In this document: positions 50,444 to 64,000 of the stretch, one piece after another | How the letters are laid out: each line of letters opens with the position of its first letter | Numbering within the stretch: position 1 is the stretch's first letter | Assembly: GCA_900239685.1 (NCBI GenBank) | Contig: OENT01000164.1 | Location: 1-64,000 of the forward strand | Reading direction: 5' to 3' | Source of the DNA: Rotaria macrura | Taxonomy: Eukaryota > Rotifera > Eurotatoria > Philodinida > Philodinidae | Length of the DNA stretch: 64,000 bases | Notes under the pieces: generated by a model | The model's database searches: none | Told to the model about the DNA's origin: nothing | The model's input: the letters and a program-made list of their open reading frames with translations, nothing else | Made by a program: the position numbers and the translations under genes

Positions 50444-53400
50444 TTTGTTTTTGTTTTCAATAGAAGTTTTCTTATAATAAGACGAATAATAATTGAAAGA
50501 CGATGGTCTAAAAATATAGAATGTAATCAAAAGAGGTTTTACCAAAACCTCTATTATTATTTTCTCGATACAAGTAATGTTTACAAATGTTCATATACAT
50601 ACATACAATATCAATGATATATGTATCCATTTTCCTTGCTTTAATATATTTATAGGATACATCAACATTCTTCTCATATCATCTGATAAATAGCAAGATT
50701 AGTGTAAATCATAAGTATTGAATGACTAACATCGGATCTACTAGATAACTGATTATATTGACTTTCATGTTCGGTGAAATATTTTCACTATAATAGTATC
50801 ACAATATGCTCGTCTTATAGACATATCATATAATACTTCAGTGAAATTATTATTTTAGAAATGTCAACTTCTATTTACAAAACTTACTCGCTGATGAATA
50901 CACAACAACTGGATATCGCGCAATATTTCTTAGTTCGAAAATATTCTCACGAAAAAAAGAATATTATTTGCCATCTCTGTACAATCATCAACTGAAAACA
51001 TATTTCTCTGATACTAATTACAGATAAACATTGTATGTCTACGGTAGTTTCCATGCCCTAAAAACCCTTGACAGCTCATCAACGTATTTCTCATTTTCAT
51101 CATTAGAGGACGAATGTATCTCGAGGCGCTGACTCACGTACGGTCAATTCTCTTGTTTTTACATAAATTATCTCGATAGTTATATAGCGTTGACACACTC
51201 TCGTAATTATATATTCAGATATATACGCTACACTTAGATGTTAACAATTAGCTGATCGATATTTTCGTCTTGTTTTATAATCATACAAAATAATAATCGC
51301 ATGCAATGAAATCGATTGGGAAATATAATTTTTAACCATCTTTCTCAATTAAGTTTGTCTGGATGATTTTTTTGTTTAGAACTCATCATAAATATTACTA
51401 ATACAAAAAACACAGAAACAATTATCATGATTAATACTGTTGGAATGATGTAGTGGTAAAAGGACATCTGCATTAGATAGATGATGTCTGAATGGATCTA
51501 TACAAAGATTGTTTTTGTGATGTCAGCAACAATACGAGTATTAGAAATGCCCTTTCAAATTTGATAACTCATTTTAATCTTATCATTCCAAGAAAGCCTC
51601 GCTAAAACGTATCCATGGGATATTTCATACAATATCAAACTTTTCCATAGAAATTTCAATACATAAAAGAATCAAATACAACTGGCTTATTGATAAAAAG
51701 TATATATAGTCAGTATAAAACATTAATGTATAGCTTTTGACTCCCTACCGTAGCTATGCTAACATTATTAAGGTGTGTGTATTCCCAAAAGAACAACATA
51801 CAAAGGTTGGCAGGTTACTTCGTGACATCAAACAGTCACGTTACCAGTTTTTCTTATTTTCATACTACTACTCTAGTGTTGATGTTTGAAGATTAACGAT
51901 ATGCTATTAAAAGAAAAGAATACTAATGTGACAAATACAAGGCGTAGTTCCATGGCTTAAGAAGTTTTCCAATTGAATTTTTCTTTCTTTTTTTTTATTG
52001 ACGGCACTAACTACGTATTCAGAGTACGGATGAATACTGTCGTTAGCCTTGATCGTAGTTGTTCCTTTTATTTCAGTGTACAAAATGTGAACGTCTCTTG
52101 GGATGAAGAAAACGAAGTTTCCTCAGTCTAATCAAACTTTTTATCGGTCTAGGATGACAATATATTTTTTATTATTCTCTTTTGTTGTCTTTATGCTATT
52201 AATTTTACTCACTCTAAGTGAGTGCATTGTCAACTATTGAAATAGAAATCAATCAGCAAATGATTCAATCATGAATTTTAACCGGGCGTGTTATATTCCA
52301 GATATTTTTGTCGATGACAATCAGTTATATACCCCGAATAGTATGATACGTTTAAGGGATAATCACGTAAAACCTATTTATTCATCTATAAAAAAAAGAT
52401 CGAATCAGTTTTTCAACAAGGCGCTCTCCCTAAATCACGCTCAGATCATTCATCAAACGTAAACGTACAAGTATAGAATGTAGAAAAAAATCTATTACAT
52501 TCTTTTCTCATGTATAAGATGTCTTTCGTATCATGCTACTTTTTTAGACAACCAATAATTTAAAAGATATTAGATAAACAACAACTTTATAATTCTGAGA
52601 TACTACGTCATAGTTTGTACCGTCATATTAACATCAACATTATTTTCTTCTTTACTTGTCTAACATTTCTTGATAGAAATATAGTAAACTGATTCAGGTG
52701 CCTAATGTAAATACTCGACTAGATACATACTCTACTTATTGTTTAAAATCTCATACATTCTACTGTCAGACTCATTGTCAACAAAGACGTACTATATTAT
52801 AGTGCTGTCAGACTATTTTCCACTTGTCGTTATGTATCATTGTTCTTGCTGTTGTTGTAAGTTCTGTCGTTGTGAAAAATTACTGAAGAAATCGATGTAG
52901 CTAATACTCAAGCTACTTCTTACGAATAAGGATGCGGAAAAAGCGGAAAGAATTAACTTATTTTAATTGACTTGATGCAACTTCACTTTACAAACGATTG
53001 ATAATAAATTTCTTTTGAATTTGTAATGTTTTAAATACTCTTAATGAAATGTTATCGCGACATATTATCTCTATAACGAAATATCGAACAAATTAATACT
53101 CTGCAAAAGCAATTTTACTCGATTTTTTTATGCCGAGAATGGAGACGCCTTTCTTTGTAAATGAGTTATTTTTCCGACATACTATTCTTGACAACTATTT
53201 ATCATTATTTATAATAGTTGAAAAGCACATTAAAGCGATTAGACACGTCTCAGCATATTCTTAACCATGTATGCGATGGTACTGTACCTCATGAATTCAT
53301 ACAAGAAAATTATTCCACACTCCTATGGAGGACACGAACTACGTCTTTGAACTAGTCAAAATTGTTAGTAAAATAGTTCAGGTTGACCTGTTAATCTGAC

Positions 53401-56400
53401 AAATATTAAGTATAGTCAAGAAAACATGAATATTCTTGTAATTAATTACTATTTTACTAATATTGCATGCTCTGTTGATTTGAGTTCTTATCTTGAAATC
53501 ATGAGAATCTGAAGACGTTCAAATAGCATATAGGAAGATGGTTTAAAGAACAATGTGCATGACTTGAACGCTGAAATATAGCATCACACGATTAAACTGT
53601 AACATAAAACATAATTGATGAGCTTGAAAGAATAGCATCGGCAAGTTCCCACAGAGGTTCATGAACAGTTAAAGATTGAGAAGCTCTTGAAACAGTCAAA
53701 AATAGGGGTTGAACTCGAAAATTTTTATCTCATAAAAATATGACCCCTATTGTTGACCCTTCTTGATTAAGTATTCAAAGTAGAATAAAAGAACTATTGG
53801 ATTATAGCATCTCAAATTGACAGCTTCTACAATGTTCATGTTTTTGGAAAAGATTCTACTATTTTGCTCTGTATCATCGTTTTGTTAGCTTATTTGAATG
53901 ACCTCTTTAACTCAATTGTTTGTAGAGCTAAAAGCTCGATAGGGTCGGTTCTATCAATGTTTTCAATGTTATCATTCACTATTGTAAAGATCAAATTCTT
54001 CAGTGAAATACATCCATATCTATACTTTCCGAATCGTTAAATTTCATGATCTAAACAAGATTTTCAAAGATATCCTATTAGACGAGTTACTCTATGAATT
54101 CGACAATAATTACCATGGCCTGTGTTTTAGAAAAAAAAATGCCACAGTTCAGATTATTAGACACAACTAAAGCTTGAGTCAAACATTGAAGACAAGGATC
54201 TTTGAATCACGCTTATATAGATTGATCTGTTTTATTTCACAATACTCTAGTTGATCTAAGTCACTGAACTGTTAATAATTGATGATGCTATCGAAGTAGA
54301 CAAATTGATTTGCGCATCGCATTGACACAGATGTAATGTTACATAATAAATAATATAATAACGTATATTATGAACTTAAGAATTTCATTTTTTATTTAAC
54401 CTTCAAATGAACACATTACTAGTTTCGTTCAAGACTCTATAATTTGAAAATTATTGATGAACCAGTCCTTGGCATGATAAAATATTCGATCTCAAGTGTC
54501 ATGTAACATCTATTCTAAGTTTTCAAGCTAGTAAATCAAAGTTTCTCAGAATAATATATTAGATACTCGACGAGAAAATAATACAAAAGCAGACATGATT
54601 TTCTTACCGTCCTGAATAATTGTTGTTCACAGAAAAAGACTTGGCGAAATTAACGGAGTATATATATATATATATTTAAGAAAATAATATTGACTGCTTT
54701 TGACAACTTCATAAAGAAAGAATAATCAAAAAAACAAAACTACGAAACGAACGATTGTCAAGTGATTGTACGAATAATGAGTTGATCGAGCGGACGCATG
54801 AGCATTCCTGTTAATAGCATCTAGCTCTGGTTTCTTTCTTTCTCATTACTTCTCGTTCCATGTTACCCATTTTATCCTTCTATCTCTCCTTCTCTTTGTA
54901 TTTCTCCTGGTTTCGTTTTCTTTTCATTCTTGAAATATAGTCGAACTCTCGAGAACGCATGTTTGTAAGCATGCAAAGAAATTTATTGATATTTGTTTTA
55001 TTAGATAGAAAATTACAACAGAGACACAGTTGTTGTAGTTTCAGAGCACGATACTTTTCTTCTATCCTTTAGGGATTTGATATTTTAATACTGTTTTTTG
55101 TTTCATTCCTGTTACCATAGATCATCTTGTAAAAAGTGCATCTAGTTGTCTTTTTCATGTTATTATTAAAGTTACAATCAACTCTATTTTTTCCTTTCTT
55201 GTAATTCAAAATCTATAAGTCATAAGAATTTATTTATTTACTTTATCTAAAAGGGCTCGTGTGAAGGAAATAGAAGGCCCTGACCATGCACTAATGGAAT
55301 AGAAATGACAAATAAAAAACATATGAATATATATATATTTTTTTTTTCAAGGTTTTCCTTATGAAATTGGTCAAATTGAATATAAAACGAAGAAACTCTC
55401 TTATGTCATTGTTCACCTCATTGCAGCTCGGTATCCTTCAAACATATCTGAAACATATATTGCTTATTCATTGTTATTAATGTATTTTCTGTTGTCAGAT
55501 ATATTAACGTGCATACGTAACTTCTTGCTCTGTGGCTGTACTGTCATTTCATGCCACATCAAATGAAGAGTGAGATTTCTTCGCTGACAAAAATCATATG
55601 CATATGTCAATAAGGTAATATAATCTGTCATCACTGGAATACATCGTACAAATGACATGGACTATCTAATCGTGAATTAGGAAAATTTCTTTTTCATCTC
55701 CGCTATAATTGAGTAAAACAAAAGTTTTCTTTATCAAAGAACACACTTGATATATGTCAATAGAAGAGTCGTATGGAAATGTTTTTTCACTACATGACTA
55801 TAATGGAAATCTACTTTTTTTCTAATGAAAAATAAATATTAGTTGTAAAACTGTGAGTGCACTTCATGAAAGTAGTTTCTCGAAAAGCTAAGAGAAAAAT
55901 AATAGTTTGATCTAGTCTCCATAAGTATATTTGAATAGACTAGTTTTTGTTTCTATGCCCTTTGTAAAATAACTTCTACATGTATGCTTCATGCTTTTAA
56001 TAGAGCATGCCGAATTCAGCGTTCAACTAATGTTAACAATAACTATATAAATTATATAGTTATATGTATCTAAAAATTTTATTTCAGTCACTTACTTCTG
56101 CATCAATGACTCGTATAACCATTCTTTTCATTTAGGAAAATTTCTTCTAATACGTTCCGTTCTATGTTCATAATTTCATAACAGAAAAAAAAATTGATTA
56201 ATATAAACTGTTTGTTTTAGAAATATAAATGGAAAAAAGAATCAAATGTTGAAAGTAGCACTTTGGCTAATTAAATTTTTTCTATGTATAAAGCGTATAG
56301 GTTAAATGTTTCTAAGTGACAGAAAAAGCTGAAAAGTAAATGGCACAAGTTTCGGTCTCGTTATAATAGAAAAGAGAAGAGAATCCACACTATAAACAAT

Positions 56401-58645
56401 ATCAACAACCAGAATAGCCAAAAACGAAGGAATGCTTTCTATATGAAATCAATAATGTATTTGACTGCAAGTCGACTGATTGATTAGAGAAATGTCTTTG
56501 TACGAATAAATCAAGTTTAACTCCCTGTTTAATAAGAACACCCATCTGTCTTGGTCGGTTATTAATAGGAATACCATGTCAAATAATTATTCGAATCTCA
56601 AGAGATAACAATATCGTCTATGAATTCTCATCACGAAATGTTCTATAGTTAGGGAAACACTATGATGAGGAACTACTTATTTATCGACCAGATTTGTTAA
56701 TATGTATTCTTAATAATGGCAATGCACAGTAGGATATTGTTATTCAAAAAAATTATTTTTTCGAGAAATAAGCATAATGATGATCTACGATCAAAGATTT
56801 TTTTTCCTGTGGCGAAATCAATCCTAGCCAATTCAAATATCTGTTTTACGAGACCTTGAAAAAATGTTGATTAGCAATTTTTCTAAGAATCCTTTCCTCA
56901 TCACGTTTAATTTTAGTTTTCCTTCTCCATTTCTATCAGTGTAATTTGTCTGACAACCATTTCAGAATGAACGATGAATGCCTCATTAAAATAGAAAAGA
57001 AAAAATCGATAATTACTTTTAGCACATCGAAAAAAGAATTCTAACTTTTAACAAACCATATTCATTATGATAACGACGAGATTGATTGAATTCTAATACA
57101 GTATAAAGTCAACCATGAAGATACTTCGGTGGTACAAAGCAAGATCCAACAACACTTTCTGTATATATATTGATACAAAGAGTATTACTCTAAATATTGA
57201 CGATAATAGTTTAAAACATACGAGATACATCTTTATAGAAGTAAGATAAAATGCTGCCAAAGTCACTACATTAGAAAGATGATTTGAAGAGTCATCGAAC
57301 AGTGTAAAATTAGTGTTTTTGTCATAGATTTTCTGTCTATATTTTAAAGCTGCTGTCATCCTGGTTAAAAGTAAGTTCGTTTTTGTCAAAATCATCAATG
57401 CTTGAATAAATACAAATGAAAATAGCGCTGAAGGTTGGTATTTCATAATTGGCATGACTCTTTATTCTGTACCTACTTTTTTCAGCAAAATGTTTCATCT
57501 TATCTGTCAGAAGTTGTTTGAAAAATCTCTTATTTTTAGATTCAGTACGTACTACTTTTTGTATCTTCGGTTATATACGATCGAGAAATTGATCAAGACG
57601 TTTATAGCGTATGAGTCTATTTTAGTATTTTGTTTTCGAACGAGAATATCACGATTCTGAAGTACAGAACAAAAGCTTGATTTTTCAACGAACTTTGGTT
57701 CATATATGTAGTATGAGATGATTGTTGTCAATAGTGCATTATGCTTTGAGACAACCAGATTAGCTCTTCAGGAAAAAAAAGAATTTCAAACAAATCCTTG
57801 TGATATGTTCTGAATAAGAAAAAATCATGCATACAAAAAAGTAAGAATCACAGATTGTCCCAAGACTTTTCCGCATGAATTCCTTTAATCATCGAGTAGA
57901 ATATCTACAGTTAGTATTAAAGACTAAGAGTCAGACATAAAAATGATCAACCTCTTTTTACAGGTTACAATTCATGATCTCATATAAATATCTATAAGAA
58001 TAGGCTGTCTTTCAATTGAGCGAAGGTCTGAAAATAAAAGAATAAGAAGGAATCATGATGAGCATCATCAAAGTCCATTCATCTTTTCGAAACATTGCTC
58101 ATTGTTCTTTTGTATGTTTGTTCTATGAAAAATTTTCCAGAGAGAGAGAGTCTTCTGACTATTACATGTACGAGATAAAATTATGCTGACTCTATTATAC
58201 ATGATGCATTCAATGCATACTAAATATATTATTTACACATGACTGAAGAGAAGTTCATAAATTTTAAATAAGATTCAAAATGTTTGACTTTGATTTTCAC
58301 CGGCAGTTTGCTATTTTTTCTTTATTGAAACTGATAGAGAAACAAACTAACGTATAAACAAATGATGCACACGTTTCGTTAATACAGACGGAAGAAAATA
58401 AATTTATCATATGGCAGTTTGAAAAAGAAAAAGAAAAAGAAAAACAAACACAAAATTCAATCAAACATAAATGTTCGTTTTTCATCATTTGATTTCCTTA
58501 TTTGAATATCAATCGAAATATTTTAATGAGAATGCTTCGTTTTTTTAATTATTTTTTTATATTAATCGTAACGTTTTTGATTTAGTAATATTTCGTTTGT
58601 GTTCGATACGATTCGATTCGATTTTAATTTTCATGGTATTGTTTT
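50444..58645. other. long gene-free region
   Basis: About 8.2 kb, AT-rich. Frames at 52271-52462 (+), 55464-55658 (-) and 57093-57455 (-, 120 codons) were considered; none shows a family signature, and their lengths are near chance for this composition. A hairpin at 53701 and short AT runs (54660-54676) are the only structures noted. The region separates the P2X promoter from the 3' end of the RRM genes. Confidence 0.45.
53701..53751. repeat. 51-nt inverted repeat
   Basis: AATAGGGGT (53701) pairs with ACCCCTATT (ending 53751), and inside it ATTTTTAT pairs with ATAAAAAT around a short loop. This two-part hairpin could be a foldback relic. No gene context. Confidence 0.6.
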
Positions 58646-61423
58646 TCAATTTTTGTACATTTTTTTTAATTGTTCTTTAGTTTGACGTGCTAAGTCTCGT
58701 CGTATATTAAATGTTTGCATGACATTTTTAGTTAAACTTGTTCGTAAACGAATATTTTCATCTTTAACTTTACGCCAATCTTCTTCAGCTTCTTTGCACA
58801 ATTCTTCAGCTTCTTTTACAAGTTTTGTTTCACGTGTAAGTTTATCACGTAAAACTTTTATTTCATGTTCATGAGCTATTTGCATACATTCAAGATTAGC
58901 TTCAAGTTCATCACGTAATGATACTAGTTGATTATAATTATTAGAATCAGATAGAAAACTGTTATCCGCATATGCAGAATTAAAATTAGTGTTGACAGAT
59001 AAATATGGCGTTATCTGAGATGATTGATCTGGAGACTGGTTCACTTGATATTCATTTGGATTTGATTGCTCACCTGTTGTCTTCACGTATAAACGACGAC
59101 CATGACAATGATGAGGTGTACTAGACACTAAAAAACCAGACATTAAACAATGGTAATGTACAACTAAGATCCATCATTCAAAATCAATATTGAAATCGAT
59201 TTCAGTTTCTATCGATCTTCGGCAACGCTATCAAAATTTTGCTTTGTAAGTTGTTTTCTACAAATACATATTTTTGGAGAAGTTGTCTTTCAGAATTTTA
59301 GCTAAATAAGTCACGCAGTCTGACATTCTTCAAAAACTAGATTCGAAAAAAAGAAAGATTTCAACAGATATCGATCCTCTTCTTCATGGAGTGGATTTAA
59401 ACCGTATGAAATTTTTACGAAAATTCATTTCTCAAAGAAACATTCTTCAAAAAACGATGGTTTATTTTTCGACACTAGTCGAGTCGACTGATGTGTATTC
59501 TTGAGGGTGTTGAAAAATTATTTTAGAGGTGAACAGGAAAGAACTATGCAAAGAAGCTAATAGGTCAACGAAAACTGACTACGAGTTAAAGCGTTTACAT
59601 CACAGTCTGACACTTGATTTGGGTTTATATAATTTTAGTTTCCCGATCTTGATTTTGGTTTCTATGTATCTGGCTGTAAATTTCACAAAATGTGAAATAA
59701 AAGAACATACTCGTATAAAATATTAAGTTTCTACAAGAGTATCTGAATTCTGTCTAGGAATTGTAAGGACAACGAACAGTCATTTCATCATGAAACAATC
59801 GAATATGGAAGGGGAGATAACTTTCTGTATGAGGGGTAATGGATAACTTGTTACATGTGTAGATTATCGTATGAACATTTCTTTATTTCTATGACTCAAA
59901 ATGATTGAATGAATATAGATAGATACAGTTGGATATTTATAAAAGTATCGTAAAGAATGAGAGCAATAGTAGAACATCTACGTCTATTTCGATTACAGAT
60001 CAGAAAGCGAATCGAACCGAGTTTTACTAGTTTGACTCAACTATAATGTTTAAAAAAATCTGTGACTCGGCTTCGGTATCTTATGTTTAGCACCTCTGAC
60101 TAATTTTCGAACATTCATCCATGAGTAATATATGTTGAAGTTTCGATCATTTAGTTTTTGAAAAGACCGTATCGAATCATTAATCCATTGGAGCATTAAC
60201 TTATTTCATATCTACTTTTCTCTTAACGATTGATTTTGTCATTGAAATCATATGTTTGTCAGTTTGATGAGCAGCAGATGGTGTAGATAGAAACTGATGA
60301 TGAAGCTACATTTGATTTAATCGTAATACAATGGGACACTTATGAGTAGTTCTTAAATTAACATAAAGATGAGTTTCAACATACATCAAGCATGATTGAA
60401 AGTCAGAAATCACATTGACTCCATCCTTATATCATCTCATGTTTGCGCTAAAAAGTCTATGATCGTTGTCTTCTAGTGTGCAACTGAAATGCATCTGTTT
60501 CGATTTGAAATAAATTTATAATTCTTATCATTTAATTTTTTACTATAGAGTAGTTTACTTGAAATCCAAAGTCCAGTATAATGATTAAATTTTTATTCTC
60601 AAGGAAGAAATATAAGAGTCAGCTCACGAAATACTAAAATGGCAAGTAAAATCAAATATCTAATAACAATATGCATGTACAATAATCGCGACATATGACT
60701 GAAGACGTGAGGATATAGATCAACTAATAAAAGAGAATGATCTAGTATCTCTAATTAGACAAGCATACATCTGTTCTATGCTGTACAAAAGTTAGTGAAA
60801 AACATAAATACATGGGAAAATTGTAACGAGTACCGGTGATTGATCGTCCTAAACGCAATCAGTTTTATATGGTTAAAAATAGAAAACAAAATATTTTACG
60901 AATATTAAATTAAGCATGCTAAACAGGCAATCAAACATTGTTTGATTATTACACACAATAAAATAATTTACAAAAAAAAGTAATAGTTCAACGAGTATTT
61001 TTTCTCATGAGTGTCGGCATTCCCTAGTTGTTTAAAAAGCCAGTTCAACTGCATTTTGATAAAAGTGGTTCGATGTCGCGCTCTGCTACAAGTGTTGCCT
61101 ATTCTTCTTTCTCAATAGAATTTGTATGAGATCGAAAGAAATCATCAACAATACTAATAATTAGCCTGTGCATACTTTTCCTTGAAAAACCTGATTGAAT
61201 CCGATAAGATGTATACACAAACTTGAAACTTACATATATTATTGTGACCATCAACGGTTGCATATGTCACAAAAGCAAAACCGCGTGAATTTCCAAATTT
61301 ATCTCTTTTTAAACTACACTTCGTTATAGGACCAAATGAGGCGCACCATTGCGATAGAGCGTCTTCATCGACTTCGTATGGAATATTTTTGATAAGTACT
61401 TGTCGATGACTCTCATCTGTCAT
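58646..61423 (-). CDS. single-RRM coiled-coil protein
   Basis: Two exons (61423-61234, 59127-58646) around a 2.1-kb intron give 223 residues. Residues about 6-83 form one complete RRM: RNP2 VLIKNI, RNP1 RGFAFVTY and the closing strand GRRLYVK, which is restored only by the splice. After a Ser/Asn/Gln-rich linker, residues about 135-215 form a charged coiled coil (LRDELEANLECM...KEAEELCKEAEED). The RRM suggests single-stranded RNA binding and the coil suggests self-association; I do not recognise the family. The start is the ATG of MTDESHRQ. The frame stays open upstream to 61498, and a good acceptor (TTCTTTTAG, 5' edge 61443) lies 20 bp before the ATG, so the RRM exon may also be spliced to exons further upstream (see the neighbouring gene). 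Confidence 0.72.
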
Positions 61424-61610
61424 CGTCTGTTTTCTTCGTATATCTAAAAGAACAATACGAAACACGTTTCCATATTCATCATGAAATTTTCTATTCATTA
61501 ATATTGATTTTCAGTATTCTTGTCTGAAAATTATTCGAGGAAAAACCTCATAAAAATCTCACATCTGTTGAACAGAGACAAACAAAAAACTAGCTAATAA
61601 TAAATTGAAT

Positions 61611-63852
61611 TTAATTGTGTTTGAATGTAGTTGATTCCTGTGGATATTTCGTTGATGCGCTGATTAGACGAGGCGATGAAGATGAAGATAAACAATCAGA
61701 ATCTAAATTTTTAAATTTTTGTGCATATTCATTTTCAAGTTGAGTTGTTTTTGATTTTTCTTCGTAAAGAATCTGTTCATAGTACGATGTAATCTCAAAA
61801 TTTTCTAATTCAGCTGCTAAATATTGTTCATTAAGTATTTCATTTTCATGTTTAATTGTTTCATACTCCAGTAATAATCTAGCATATTCTACAAAGAAAA
61901 CATGAAATAGAATCATTTTTCAATAGAGTTGAATCGTATAAAAGAACTATAACTTGTATAAAACGTTTGCACATTGATCTCTTGCAAAGCGATCTGTAAG
62001 ACCAGATACGATTTTAGGAAGTTATCAGCAACAATTATTCTAGTAAAAATGCTAAGATTTAGTTTCATCACTGAGATTAACTGGAATTCGTTTCACATTT
62101 CAAAACTTGTTCAAACTTAATTCGTATCAAATGATAATAATGTGAGCATGATGAGAAATTGATGCGTCTATGATAGAAACTGTCTGACATTCTGTTATTG
62201 AAAACTATTATTTTAATTTTTTTTTTCGTATCAAAATTATTCCTTTAAGTGATCTCTAGAAAGACATAATAAAATTGAGCAATATCATGTAGGATAGAAT
62301 CTTGTATTGAAACACATCTATCAATTGATAACTATTGGAATTTATTTTATGAAACGACTTAGTTGTAAATCGTGAATCCACCCAAAACTTGATTGAAATA
62401 ATTTAATTTTTCTTTTCTATAACGAACGCAATTTATACTGGTCAAAGCGATATGAGTATATCATGCAATATGAGAGGATGTAACTGGGAAAAAGTGTATG
62501 TCTCGTGATAGAATTGTTAATTCTACCATAAGTAGTTCTCTAATACTCTAGATGTAATTGAAATTGAATCATTATATTATTATACGAGATAAGTCTGTTT
62601 TTTTTTCTGAATTTTGTTTTTCATTCGGCAACTGGTGCATATCACATATTCCTCACATGCCACAAATTCATTGATTATAGAAATCTAATCGATAAGTAAC
62701 TGTGACTCGTTATTCGTATTTACATGAATATTACTCCTTCTTATGATCATTAGAAATGAAAGAAGAAATGATCTATAGTATCTAATCAACAACAAATGTT
62801 AGAACGATTTTACCTTGTTCTAAATCTTGTTGTAAATGATTGGTTTGACTAGTTTTTTCATCAATTTGTTTCATTTGTTCGGAACATTGTTCTTCTAGTT
62901 CTTGTCGTTTAATAGCGAAATCTTCGTTCATCTTTTTCAAAACATTCTGAAGACGATATACTTCATTTTCAAGATCGATTTCACTTATATTATCTTTGGG
63001 ATTAGAATCATTTTTATTGAAAACGTTACTTCGAGATTTAATGAAATCATAATCATCATCATCATCAATGGCATCTTTTATCATCGTAGATGATTTTTGT
63101 TTGTTGACTGCATATTTTTTATTCATTATTTTAATATTCGATGGTAAGAATTTCATAACATTAAGTTGACGTTCATTATAATAATGTGGTTTATCAAGAA
63201 TAATTCTATCGACGTGATCTAGAAAAATGACATGACAAAAATTTTCATTTTGTTCGATTTTTCTTTACCTTTATCTGAAAATTCAACAAGAATGTAAGTA
63301 AAATTTTCTTCATAAACATATTTACAAGCATACACGGTTCCGTATGAAGAAAAATAATTACGAAGTTTTTCTAAGAATTCTTTATCATCAGTATTTTGAT
63401 TGTCAAAATCAACTGCAATCATAAGATCCCGTGAAGTTTCAAAACGTTCACGTGGATGTTCATCGTCAACAGGTAAAGCACGTTTAACATATCTAAAGAA
63501 ATTAGTAGAGAGTATTAGGTTTATCAATATTTATACATGATATTGAAGTAATTCTTTTACAAACGTCGACCATCGAGATAATGTGGCCTAGATTTCATAC
63601 ATTCGTCAACCATTGTTGCATCTTTATATGTTACAAAAACATAACCACCAGTTGGTGATGTAAAATTATATTGTATTATCGTGCCGAATTGTTCAAAATA
63701 TTTTCTATGAAGAATTATCATGCAATATCAATATTTTTTACACAAATTTCTTACAATAAACTACTAGGTTCTGTATGATTACTGGAATTACCAACGCAAA
63801 TTTCTGTATATTTGGGACTATACCGATTACGGATAGATGATATTGATGACAT
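61611..63852 (-). CDS. two-RRM coiled-coil protein, hnRNP/Musashi-like
   Basis: Five exons (63852-63755, 63704-63561, 63492-63269, 63218-62814, 61888-61611) give 382 residues. RRM1 (about 16-88) has EICVGN as RNP2, GGYVFVTY as RNP1 and RPHYLDGRRLYVKRALP at its end, like the linker after RRM1 in hnRNP A and Musashi proteins. RRM2 (about 100-175) is divergent: LMIAVDF, YILVEF. An acidic DDDDD stretch and a long coiled coil follow (LENEVYRLQNVLKKMNEDF and onward, about 225-360). No Gly-rich or prion-like tail is present, unlike true hnRNP A/B. It probably binds RNA and oligomerises. The next gene downstream on this strand has the same RRM plus coil plan and the same GRRLYVK ending, so the two may be tandem relatives or one alternatively spliced locus. 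Confidence 0.75.
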
Positions 63853-64000
63853 TTTTTTATTGACAGGATTTTCTAAAGTTTGAATAAGAAAGCAGTACCG
63901 TAAATGATGTTTCTTTTTGCAACTATTTTAGTTACATTTTTTTTCTCATGACAGAAAAGGAAAAAAACCCAATGCCTACAAATAGTCAAGAATGGTCATA
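63853..64000. other. upstream region of the two-RRM gene
   Basis: AT-rich sequence directly 5' of the start codon. It should hold the proximal promoter, but no specific site is identifiable. Confidence 0.35.

Noticed and set aside
50444..50545. N-terminal extension of P2X by 34 codons
   Set aside because: The extra residues are not P2X-like, and family members start shortly before the conserved first segment. MSNVG is the better start.
51438..51505. GATGTAGTGGTAAAAGGAC, resembling a tRNA D-arm
   Set aside because: No T-loop (TTCGANNC) follows at the right distance and no cloverleaf forms; at best a decayed tRNA-derived sequence.
57093..57455. 120-codon hydrophobic frame on the - strand
   Set aside because: No domain or splice partners, and about one frame of this length is expected by chance at this AT content in 64 kb.
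1..64000. CRISPR arrays, bacterial operons or viral genes
   Set aside because: No regularly spaced direct repeats, no Shine-Dalgarno-led gene runs and no viral or retrotransposon protein were seen. Genes are spliced and animal-like.

Overview
The window is animal nuclear DNA. It is AT-rich, and its genes are split by many short GT-AG introns (mostly 45-75 bp) with a few introns of 0.5-2.1 kb. The genes are metazoan: a SKI-family corepressor of the SKOR type, a P2X ATP-gated channel, NUP153, C2CD3, CFAP96, PDRG1, guanylate kinase and BUD31. Tiny introns, compact spacing and few transposons suggest a small spiralian such as a rotifer, perhaps a bdelloid. That is inference; no rRNA or mitochondrial marker is present. 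All gene models below were assembled by hand from the sequence by joining exons in phase and comparing with remembered protein families.

Layout. 1-5.1 kb is gene-free but holds several odd repeat islands. 5.2-6.3 kb (+) is a secreted, catalytically dead trypsin-like protein with an N-terminal WxxW-type domain. 6.3-12.5 kb has no gene I can support. 12.5-13.9 kb (+) is SKOR, and 14.4-15.8 kb (+) is CFAP96, which converges on PDRG1 (15.9-16.4 kb, -). GUK1 (17.3-18.3 kb), BUD31 (20.6-21.1 kb) and NUP153 (21.5-25.7 kb) follow, all on the minus strand, with a possible decayed gene piece just 3' of BUD31. 25.7-31.3 kb is gene-free and holds a second pair of repeat islands. 31.3-44.9 kb (+) is a complete 27-exon C2CD3 with two MITE-like insertions in its introns. 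At 45.1-45.7 kb (+) is a 200-residue stand-alone gene that looks like only the C-terminal end of CEP290. P2X lies at 47.6-50.4 kb (-). 50.4-58.6 kb is gene-free. 58.6-63.9 kb (-) holds two adjacent genes with RRM plus coiled-coil architecture, which may share exons by splicing.

Biology. Three genes concern centrioles and cilia (CFAP96, C2CD3, CEP290-like). Others serve nuclear gene expression (BUD31 in splicing, NUP153 at the pore, SKOR in repression, RRM proteins). There is no operon-like logic.

The most unusual signal is a set of four GC-richer islands, each about 306-340 bp (near 1954, 2888, 26830 and 27208). Each interior is built from self-complementary words repeated in both orientations, the dominant word differs from island to island, and the edges carry CCCAGG / CCTGGG-like ends. 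They look like one family of non-autonomous elements whose interiors diverge by amplifying their own word.
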